From positions 9,616 through 72,029 of the forward strand of contig NZ_KE387178.1 of NCBI RefSeq assembly GCF_000430625.1: a DNA stretch of 62,414 nt. The letters are read 5' to 3'. Below, one piece after another: positions 44,262-51,067 of this stretch (position 1 is its first letter; every line of letters starts with the position of its first letter). Made by a program: the position numbers and the translations under genes. The DNA is from Aneurinibacillus terranovensis DSM 18919. GTDB taxonomy: Bacteria > Bacillota > Bacilli > Aneurinibacillales > Aneurinibacillaceae. Under the pieces are notes generated by a model. It saw nothing but the letters and a program-made list of their open reading frames with translations. It was not told the origin of the DNA and ran no database searches.

Positions 44262-46526
44262 ATGGAGACTATCTTAGAAAGGAAACAGCGAAAAACGATT
44301 GGGTGGGACGGAAAAACCGTTAAAGAAATGCGCCAGGAAATTGATGAAATCAGCCGTACCACAGGTCACTATGCCGGTCTGAAAACATTGCCCCTGAAGG
44401 AATCTGACCCGATCCGCTATGAGAAAATTTTTGCAAAACTTCGTGGGGGCGTCGTGCATGCAAGGGAAACAGCGAAAAAAGTAGCCGCCTCTCCAATTGT
44501 TGAGCAAGAAGGTGAATTATGCTTTACCCTATATACGCCTGAAGCCGATTCGGTTGTTACATCCACGGGGATTATCATACATGTGGGTACGATGGGTGCA
44601 GCGATCAAATATATGATCAAAAATGATTATGAGGTGAACCCGGGAATTGAGGACGGCGATATTTTCTGTAATAACGACTGTCAAATCGGAAATGTTCACC
44701 CGTGTGATGTCCATACGATTGTCCCGATTTTCCATGAAGGAGAGCTTATTGGCTGGGTAGGCGGTGTAACACACGTTATTGACGTAGGCGCAACTGCTCC
44801 GGGAAGTATGACGGTGGGTCCTGTGACGCGTTACGATGATGGCTACCAGGTCGCCTGCCGCAAAATCGGGAAAAACGATACATTATCGAAAGACTGGTTA
44901 ATTGAGAGCCAGCGGTCTGTCCGTACAACGAAGTATTGGCTGCTGGACGAGCGCACGCGTCTTGCTGGCTGCCATATGATTAGGGACCTTGTCCTTGATA
45001 TCGTAAAAGAAGAAGGTGTTGATGACTACAAACAATTTATTCGTGAAGTTATTGAAGACGGACGCCGCGGATTTTTAAATCAGGTCAAAACATTGCTAAT
45101 TCCGGGCAAGTATCGCCAGGTGTCGTTTGTTGATGTTCCATATGAAAATCTTGATGTTCCGCCGTATGCGCGAGTGAATACGATCATGCACGCACCGACT
45201 GAGCTTACCGTCCATAAAAACGGCCAATTCCAGATTGATTTTGAAGGAGTAAACCGCTGGGGATGGCACAGTTATAATGCCACACCAGTTTCGATTACAA
45301 GCGGAATCTGGGTAATGATGTCCCAAACATTGATTCCAAACGATAGGGTCAATGACGGTGCACTCTATGCTAGTAAGTTTGAATTGCCATATGGTTCATG
45401 GCTGAATCCCGACGATATCCGAACGGCACACAGCTATGCATGGCACTTCCTCGTTTCTGCGTGGAGCCCGTTATGGCGTGCGCTCAGCCGTAACTACTTT
45501 GCACGCGGGTATTTGGAAGAAGTTAATGCCGGCAACGCGAATACCTCGAACTGGTTGCAGGGTGGAGGATATAACCAGTTTAACGAAAATCACGCCGTCA
45601 ACAGCTTTGAATCTGCTGCTGAAGGTGTCGGGGCAAGTGCGGTAAAAGACGGTATTAGCCACGCGGCGGCCATCTGGAACCCTGAAGGTGATATGGGGGA
45701 TATGGAGATTTGGGAACTGGCTGAACCGCTTCTTTACCTTGGACGAAGCATTAAGCCAAACACGGCTGGTTATGGAAAATACCGCGGCGGAAGCGGGTAT
45801 GAAACACTAAGAATGGTGTACGGTGCAAAAGACTGGACGATGTTCTTCATGGGTAACGGCTATATGTCGAGCGACTGCGGCTTAATGGGTGGATATCCGG
45901 CAGCATCAGGCTATCGATTTGAAGCTCATGGCACGAACCTAAAGGAATTGATCGATAACAAACAGCCGATTCCAACAGGGGGGGATCCTGATCCTGACCA
46001 TCCTGAATACGACAAGCTAATGGAAGCGAAAGAAATTATCCGACACAAGCAATCGATTACGACGGAAACGATTTTTGACAATTACGATTTGTATTTAAAC
46101 TATCTTCGTGGGGGTCCTGGATTCGGTGATCCGCTGGAGCGCAAACCGAAAATGATTCAGGATGACCTGAACGACGGGCACATTTTGCCGCGTTATGCGG
46201 AAAAGGTGTACGGTGCGATTATCAGCCAGGATGAACATGGTAACTATATCGTTGATGAAAAAGAGACAGAAAAACGCCGCAAGGAAATTAGAAAAGAACG
46301 GCTCAAGCGTGGTATGAAAACGAAAGAGTGGATGAAGAAGGAAAGAGAGAAAATCGTCAACAAAGATGCGGCTGTTCAAGTTCGTCATATGTATGCTGGC
46401 AGCTTCGCACTGAGTGAATCGTTTGCGAATGAGTTTAAAGAATTTTGGGATTTACCTAAAAATTGGGAACTGACAGAGGACGAGTTAGAGATTCCGGTTT
46501 TCGGTGCGAAAATTAAACGCCAATAA
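44262..46526 (+). CDS. acxB: Acetone carboxylase alpha subunit
   Basis: 754 residues, hydantoinase B-like family; the Mn-containing catalytic subunit. Typical stretches are GTMGAAIKYMIKNDYEVNPG, EDGDIFCNNDCQIGNVHPCD, GGVTHVIDVGATAPGSMT and YGKYRGGSGYETLRMVYG. The C-terminal part (about 650-754) is charged. An AAAAAGGAGG site precedes the ATG. Middle gene of acxABC; the product works with AcxA and AcxC in assimilation of acetone. Confidence 0.92.
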   Translation: METILERKQRKTIGWDGKTVKEMRQEIDEISRTTGHYAGLKTLPLKESDPIRYEKIFAKLRGGVVHARETAKKVAASPIVEQEGELCFTLYTPEADSVVTSTGIIIHVGTMGAAIKYMIKNDYEVNPGIEDGDIFCNNDCQIGNVHPCDVHTIVPIFHEGELIGWVGGVTHVIDVGATAPGSMTVGPVTRYDDGYQVACRKIGKNDTLSKDWLIESQRSVRTTKYWLLDERTRLAGCHMIRDLVLDIVKEEGVDDYKQFIREVIEDGRRGFLNQVKTLLIPGKYRQVSFVDVPYENLDVPPYARVNTIMHAPTELTVHKNGQFQIDFEGVNRWGWHSYNATPVSITSGIWVMMSQTLIPNDRVNDGALYASKFELPYGSWLNPDDIRTAHSYAWHFLVSAWSPLWRALSRNYFARGYLEEVNAGNANTSNWLQGGGYNQFNENHAVNSFESAAEGVGASAVKDGISHAAAIWNPEGDMGDMEIWELAEPLLYLGRSIKPNTAGYGKYRGGSGYETLRMVYGAKDWTMFFMGNGYMSSDCGLMGGYPAASGYRFEAHGTNLKELIDNKQPIPTGGDPDPDHPEYDKLMEAKEIIRHKQSITTETIFDNYDLYLNYLRGGPGFGDPLERKPKMIQDDLNDGHILPRYAEKVYGAIISQDEHGNYIVDEKETEKRRKEIRKERLKRGMKTKEWMKKEREKIVNKDAAVQVRHMYAGSFALSESFANEFKEFWDLPKNWELTEDELEIPVFGAKIKRQ

Positions 46527-46549
46527 ATCGATATGATAGGGGTGAGAAC

Positions 46550-47050
46550 ATGACAACGTATGATCGAAAAACAATTGAAGAGTTAATCGATGGCACAATT
46601 GATTTTTATAAATTGAAAAGTATGCTTTCTAATTTTAAGGATACTGACCGCTTCGATAAGTATCTGAGCATTCTCCAGGAACGCGTCTCGTGGGAAGATC
46701 CCATTTTGCTTCCGGCTGGGCTGCACCTGTATATTGTACAGAAGAAAAATGGTGATCGAATCGTAAAATGTGATTGCGGACATGAATTTTGTGAAGCGAG
46801 CGACAATTGGAAGATGCATGCCCTTATCCATGTACGCGATACAGAGGAAAAGATGGCCGAACTTTACCCGAAGATGCTTGCGCCAGATCCGGAGTGGCAG
46901 GTGATACGCGAATACTACTGTCCTGAATGCGCGACCCAGCTAGAAGTAGAAGCGGTGACTCCATGGTATCCAATTTTAAAAGACTTTGAGCCGGATATTG
47001 ACGCGTTTTACAGTGAATGGTTACATCGCCCGCTTCCGCAGGCGAAATAA
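46550..47050 (+). CDS. acxC: Acetone carboxylase gamma subunit
   Basis: 166 residues, the expected size of AcxC. Zinc-binding cysteines C74, C76 and C81 (KCDCGHEFCEA) and C124, C127 (YYCPECATQ). C-terminal YPILKDFEPDIDAFYSEWL is characteristic. GGGGTGA lies before the ATG. Last gene of the operon, terminated by a strong hairpin. Confidence 0.92.
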   Translation: MTTYDRKTIEELIDGTIDFYKLKSMLSNFKDTDRFDKYLSILQERVSWEDPILLPAGLHLYIVQKKNGDRIVKCDCGHEFCEASDNWKMHALIHVRDTEEKMAELYPKMLAPDPEWQVIREYYCPECATQLEVEAVTPWYPILKDFEPDIDAFYSEWLHRPLPQAK

Positions 47051-47137
47051 TAGGCGAGTGGACGGCGGTCGTTACCGCTGTTCCAAGAGGCAGGTCGATT
47101 GTGGGATTAAAATTATAAAAAGTCAATCGTTGAAAAA

Positions 47138-47180
47138 GGGTGGTACTCATAGCGATAGCATGAGTACCACCCCTTTTTTT
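47138..47180 (+). terminator. Terminator of acxABC
   Basis: GGGTGGTACTCAT (47138-47150) pairs perfectly with ATGAGTACCACCC (47160-47172) and is followed by TTTTTTT. Confidence 0.92.
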
Positions 47181-47251
47181 CATATTGGGAGTCACGCTGC
47201 TCAATGTATGTTATGCTATCGCCTGTTCTAAAATCAAATGCAAACCACTTA

Positions 47252-47281
47252 TTGACAGTATATTCCCACTACATCTATAAT
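47252..47281 (+). promoter_or_regulatory. SigA promoter of bioB
   Basis: TTGACA (47252-47257), 18 bases, TATAAT (47276-47281). Confidence 0.85.
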
Positions 47282-47283
47282 TA

Positions 47284-47314
47284 ATGTTAACTTATTTTGT
47301 TTTACAGTTAACAT
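47284..47314. promoter_or_regulatory. BirA operator
   Basis: ATGTTAAC, 15 bases, GTTAACAT: the inverted repeat bound by the biotin-loaded repressor BirA in Bacillota. It lies immediately after the -10 box, over the transcription start, so biotin represses bioB. Confidence 0.9.
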
Positions 47315-47333
47315 ATTGAAAAGGAGAGGGACT

Positions 47334-48338
47334 ATGGAAACGAGAACGATAGACACGGCCAAGGATTGGTTAACACGCAGCGATGAGATCATTGCTGGAG
47401 GAACAATAACAAAAGAAGAGGCGCTTGCTCTGCTTCAGGCACCGGACAGCGAAATGCTGCTGATTCTGCAAGGAGCCTATAACATTCGGAAACATTACTA
47501 TGGCAATAAAGTGAAGCTGAATATGATTATTAACGCCAAGAGCGGCCTGTGTCCGGAGGATTGTGGATACTGTTCCCAGTCTATCGTATCCACTGCTCCG
47601 ATTGAGAAGTACCCCTTATTAGAGAAGGATACGCTTGTTAAAGGCGCGCAGAAAGCAAAGGATTTAAAAGCCGGTACATACTGCATCGTTATGAGCGGCA
47701 GACGCCCGACCGACTCGGAAGTCGATAACGTAGTGGAAGCTATCCGTGAAATTAAAGCAGAGAATCCCCTTAAAATTTGTGCCTGCCTTGGCTTGATTAC
47801 ACCTGAACAGGCGAAAAGGTTAAAAGAAGCAGGGGCCGACCGTTTTAATCATAACCTTAATACGGCGGAAAGCCACCATGCGCAGATTACAACCACTCAT
47901 TCGTATCAAGATCGGGTAAATACGGTGAATACCGTAAAGGAAGCGGGCATGTCGCCTTGTTCGGGTGTAATCATAGGCATGGGCGAATCCGATGAGGAGA
48001 TTGTCGATATGGCGTTGGCTTTACATGAACTGGATGCTGACTCCATACCGGTTAATTTCTTAAATGCAATTCCCGGAACTCCGCTGGAACACAGCAAACA
48101 ATTGGACCCAAGAAAGTGCCTGAAAGTGCTTGCTTTGTTCAGATATATTAACCCGACAAAAGAGATTCGCATTTCCGGCGGCCGTGAAGTCAATCTCCGT
48201 TCCCTTCAGCCAATGGGTTTATATGCGGCCAACTCGATTTTCATCGGCGATTATTTAACAACAGATGGGCAAAAAACATCACTCGACCATCAAATGATTG
48301 AGGATCTCGGGTTTGAAATTGAGGAGTGCGCGCTGTAA
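47334..48338 (+). CDS. bioB: Biotin synthase
   Basis: Radical-SAM enzyme inserting sulfur into dethiobiotin. 334 residues from ATG 47334 (AAAGGAGAGG upstream; the TTG at 47316 overlaps that site). The [4Fe-4S]-SAM cysteines C73, C77 and C80 are in CPEDCGYC; NHNLNTAESHHAQI and RISGGREVNLRS-like regions (here RISGGREVNL) are characteristic. It stands alone here: no other bio gene is in the window, so the rest of the pathway lies elsewhere or biotin precursors are imported. Confidence 0.96.
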   Translation: METRTIDTAKDWLTRSDEIIAGGTITKEEALALLQAPDSEMLLILQGAYNIRKHYYGNKVKLNMIINAKSGLCPEDCGYCSQSIVSTAPIEKYPLLEKDTLVKGAQKAKDLKAGTYCIVMSGRRPTDSEVDNVVEAIREIKAENPLKICACLGLITPEQAKRLKEAGADRFNHNLNTAESHHAQITTTHSYQDRVNTVNTVKEAGMSPCSGVIIGMGESDEEIVDMALALHELDADSIPVNFLNAIPGTPLEHSKQLDPRKCLKVLALFRYINPTKEIRISGGREVNLRSLQPMGLYAANSIFIGDYLTTDGQKTSLDHQMIEDLGFEIEECAL

Positions 48339-48416
48339 AAAATAGTTGAGGTGCACTGCCTCTGAGATCTTGCGTTGGCTTCGCGCATTTCACACGTTCT
48401 GAGGTGTTTTACTATC

Positions 48417-48446
48417 TTGGGAAAAAGAAATTGTGTATGGTATAAT
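48417..48446 (+). promoter_or_regulatory. SigA promoter of the Uma2-like gene
   Basis: TTGGGA (48417-48422), 18 bases, TATAAT (48441-48446), 38 bases before the GTG start. Confidence 0.6.
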
Positions 48447-48483
48447 TGTGATAAAGGTTGCCCAAATGGAAGGAGGATGCATC

Positions 48484-49065
48484 GTGAGTTCGTTTATGCA
48501 GCATCCAAAACAGAAGTATAGCTATCAGGATTACCTGAATTGGCCAAATAAAGAACGATGGGAACTCATTGATGGTGTTCCGTTTAATATGTCTCCTTCT
48601 CCATCCAGAAAACACCAGCAAATCTTAGGAGAATTGGCAACTGAGTTCACCTCTTACCTGCGGGGCAAACCATGTGAGGCATTTGTTGCACCATTTGATG
48701 TCAGACTTTTCGTTGAGGAAAAGACAGATGACGAAATCATGAATGTCGTTCAGCCTGACATCAGCGTGATCTGTGATCCGAATAAATTGGATGACAAAGG
48801 TTGTAAGGGAAGCCCTGACCTCGTTATCGAAATTCTTTCTCCATCAACAGGGAAATTGGACCGTTGGATTAAATATAAGTTGTATGAACGTGCAGGTGTC
48901 AAAGAATATTGGATTGTTGAGCCAACGAATAGTACAATCGAGGTTTTTATTTTGAATCAGACTGGACATTTTGAACTGAATTCGGTTTATGGACAAGAGG
49001 ACACCGTGCGAGTTGGAATTTTCGCTGACCTTCTCATCGATTTGAAAGTGATATTCAAGGAATAA
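48484..49065 (+). CDS. Uma2 family (DUF820) putative endonuclease
   Basis: 193 residues starting at GTG 48484, with AAGGAGG ideally placed; the upstream open codons include the ribosome-binding site. PD-(D/E)XK-fold residues are visible: VQPDISVICDP, then SPDLVIEILSPST with the acidic-x-acidic core, followed by KLYERAGVKEYWIVEP. Uma2 proteins are widespread, often in many copies, and of unknown function; nuclease activity is inferred from the fold. Monocistronic, between its own promoter and a terminator. Confidence 0.85.
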   Translation: MSSFMQHPKQKYSYQDYLNWPNKERWELIDGVPFNMSPSPSRKHQQILGELATEFTSYLRGKPCEAFVAPFDVRLFVEEKTDDEIMNVVQPDISVICDPNKLDDKGCKGSPDLVIEILSPSTGKLDRWIKYKLYERAGVKEYWIVEPTNSTIEVFILNQTGHFELNSVYGQEDTVRVGIFADLLIDLKVIFKE

Positions 49066-49100
49066 AAATGTTTAGTTGACTCCAATCAACTGTGTTAATG

Positions 49101-49138
49101 CGTCCCGGAAGGCTTAGAAGAGCTTTCTGGGACGTTTT
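49101..49138 (+). terminator. Terminator after the Uma2-like gene
   Basis: CGTCCCGGAAGGCT/AGCTTTCTGGGACG with two G-U pairs (49101-49114, 49121-49134), then TTTT. Confidence 0.8.
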
Positions 49139-49231
49139 GTCGTATACGGCAGTGAAAAAAATAATTTTTTTCTGCAAGGAAAGACCACGAAAAAAAGAAA
49201 AAGGGTTTATTCTATTGCCGACGCTTACTTA

Positions 49232-49699
49232 GTGTTTACGTTAGGCATATCCAAAAACGTAGCCGGAAAAAATATGGACAACTACTGTTGGAAAGTTGGA
49301 GATGATTTAGCCATGTTTTTTCACGGGATTGATTACAAGTACCTTACCCTGCATTATCCGGTTCTCTCACCGCGGCAGAGCAGGGGGAAAAATAAGGAGC
49401 AGTTGGCTGACAGGCGGCATCTGATTGAAAAATTCGGTGTGGAGCCGGTTCATTTACTGGAGTATATTCGCGGGGAGTATACGCTGCAAGATTGCCTTAC
49501 ATCCTGCTTCGAATTCGGTGATGTGGTGTTGGCGTTTCGCTCGCTCCCTTTGCCATTCTGGCAGTTAAGCCGTCATGAGATTGGGGTTGTGGTTCTTGAT
49601 ATGCGGCTCGCCCGCTGGATTTTTACCAAGAAACATGCACATATAGCTAAACTTAAAAAGTTATTTCCGCATATTGCATTAATTGAGGTTTCTGATTAA
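49232..49699 (+). CDS. Hypothetical protein, 155 aa
   Basis: Not recognised. The frame is open upstream to about 49140 without an ATG/GTG/TTG start, and neither the GTG at 49232 nor the ATG at 49274 has a clear ribosome-binding site, so the start is uncertain and the 5' end may be lost. The protein is soluble, with DNYCWKVGDDLAMFFHGIDY and a central RHLIEKFGVEPVHLLEYIRG that look like folded protein. No membrane segment. It lies between the Uma2-like gene and gerE. Confidence 0.45.
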   Translation: MFTLGISKNVAGKNMDNYCWKVGDDLAMFFHGIDYKYLTLHYPVLSPRQSRGKNKEQLADRRHLIEKFGVEPVHLLEYIRGEYTLQDCLTSCFEFGDVVLAFRSLPLPFWQLSRHEIGVVVLDMRLARWIFTKKHAHIAKLKKLFPHIALIEVSD

Positions 49700-49761
49700 G
49701 GAACGAGAATTATCCGGCTGGAATATAATGTGTCGCAGGCCCAAAATTCCCCCGTCACTGC

Positions 49762-49789
49762 ACCACCCTTCCTCCCTGGTCATAAACTA
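49762..49789 (+). promoter_or_regulatory. SigK-like promoter of gerE
   Basis: CATAAACTA (49781-49789) fits the SigK -10 consensus CATAnnnTA, with ACC at 49762-49764 and a 16-base spacer. gerE of B. subtilis is SigK-dependent, so the assignment agrees with the gene. Confidence 0.6.
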
Positions 49790-49848
49790 TGGTGACTGTA
49801 TCCCTTTGCCTTGTACTTGAGAGCCCGAGCAAGGAGGGGTAGCACATT

Positions 49849-50022
49849 TTGGGTAACGACCAGAAAGCGAAGCCGTTATTAACCAACCGAGAAAGAGAAG
49901 TTTTTGAATTATTAGTGCTTGATAAGACGACCAGGGACATTGCACAGCAGCTTTTCATCAGTGAGAAAACGGTGCGCAATCACATAAGCAATGTGGTGTG
50001 GTTTGAAATACACCCATTCTAA
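49849..50022 (+). pseudogene. gerE: Truncated gerE, late-sporulation regulator
   Basis: GerE is a 74-residue LuxR-type DNA-binding protein that controls coat genes in the mother cell. Here a TTG start (49849) with AAGGAGGGG upstream gives residues very like GerE (KPLLTNREREVFELLVLDKT, then IAQQLFISEKTVRNHISN). After about position 49995 the match ends abruptly, and the frame reads eight unrelated residues (VWFEIHPF) to a stop: 57 residues in all. The end of the recognition helix and the C-terminal dimerisation helix are lost. The missing 3' part is not found in the window. The break marks the left edge of the AT-rich island. Confidence 0.85.
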
Positions 50023-50216
50023 AACGTCTAAAAGCCTTGATTTCATTGGTTTTTGGTACTGAGGGAATTTGGGTAGGATTGAGCGTGGGAAGCACTCTGG
50101 AGGCGAGTCAAGCCTTGTAGGGTGCTTTTTCTGTCGGTGAAGAAGATCAGGTAGGGTAAAAAGGCTATTTAAAAACGCAATCGAATTTATTAGTTGGGAA
50201 CACGGGATTTTAGGAA

Positions 50217-50587
50217 ATGGACAACCATACAGATATCTTTATATATTAAACAGAAGATGGGAATACTAAGATTAATGTCAAGCGAGAGAAATGTACCGTC
50301 TGGATGACGCAAAAGGCAATTGCGGAGCTGTGTTAACCAGCGCAGGCATCGTTACAATGTACTTGGATTATGCAGAAGACCAAGCCGAGCGCCAGTCTAC
50401 TATGATGGAATGGATAAAGAAGCTGAACTCATTCCTAAAATTCAATGAACTCGAGATCTAGACTAATGCAGGAAGCAACTCACAGGAAGTAGCAGAGAAG
50501 TTTGCGAGAAGCGAGTGAGACGATCAGCACTGGATGTATAGCAATAATTTTGAGGATATTATTAAAATAAATGGACTGAACAAATAG
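50217..50587 (+). pseudogene. Decayed RhuM-like gene
   Basis: From ATG 50217 one frame reads MDNHTDIFIY, stop, TEDGNTKINVKREKCTVWMT, QKAIAELC, stop, which resembles the start of RhuM family proteins. Then another frame reads MYLDYAEDQAERQSTMMEW, IKKLNSFLKFNE, stop, TNAGSNSQEVAEKF, resembling the C-terminus. The middle (about 200 codons) is gone and several stops interrupt. RhuM proteins are typical of genomic islands. Between gerE and this (50023-50216) I see only a short hairpin-like stretch (AGCACTC...GGGTGCTT) and no gene. Confidence 0.65.
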
Positions 50588-50590
50588 ATT

Positions 50591-50626
50591 AAAAACCATG
50601 CCGCAGATATATTAGGCATGGTTTTT
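50591..50626. terminator. Terminator after the RhuM remnant
   Basis: AAAAACCATGCC (50591-50602) pairs with GGCATGGTTTTT (50615-50626), a perfect 12-bp stem. Confidence 0.8.
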
Positions 50627-50717
50627 AATTTTGATTTAAGTTATGGATAGTCTAAACATTATTACGATTGGACAAGAATATATATTAGTACTTAAAGAAA
50701 GAGGCAGGTGAATTGTT

Positions 50718-51065
50718 ATGAAATACTTTCTAGTTAAGTTTTCAATTGATGGTTACTCAACATTATTAGCTGATTCTTATATTTCAGCGAAAAATGAATT
50801 AATTGATTCGAGGTTAAATCAATTAGTTTTGAACACTTCGGAGAAAACGATAAGGACTTCAGTTAAGTACATTGCGGAAATGTATAAACGATGTCCGAGA
50901 TGCAATTCAAAACTGCTAACATTCGATGCCCAGAGACAGAAGGCATATTATCTACTTTTCGATAATACAATAGACTCTGATAATCCTATAGAAAGGGATA
51001 TATACGAAGAACAACATAATTCAATAAAATGTTCCAATTTGAAATGCGGATATAGTCCAAGCTAA
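50718..51065 (+). CDS. Small zinc-ribbon-like hypothetical protein
   Basis: 115 residues; AGGTGA precedes the ATG. The N-terminal half is alpha/beta (YFLVKFSIDGYSTLLADSYI); the C-terminal half holds two cysteine pairs, RCPRCNS near 60 and KCSNLKCGY near 108, which could bind one zinc ion. No known family recognised. It is convergent with the large PHP/ATPase gene, with two bases between the stops, and has its own AT-rich upstream region. Role in the island unknown. Confidence 0.7.
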   Translation: MKYFLVKFSIDGYSTLLADSYISAKNELIDSRLNQLVLNTSEKTIRTSVKYIAEMYKRCPRCNSKLLTFDAQRQKAYYLLFDNTIDSDNPIERDIYEEQHNSIKCSNLKCGYSPS

Positions 51066-51067
51066 AT

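Noticed and set aside
49990-50220. An IS end or attachment site at the gerE break
   Set aside because: I could find no inverted repeat, target duplication or repeated gerE 3' end in the window, so the way the island arrived cannot be stated.
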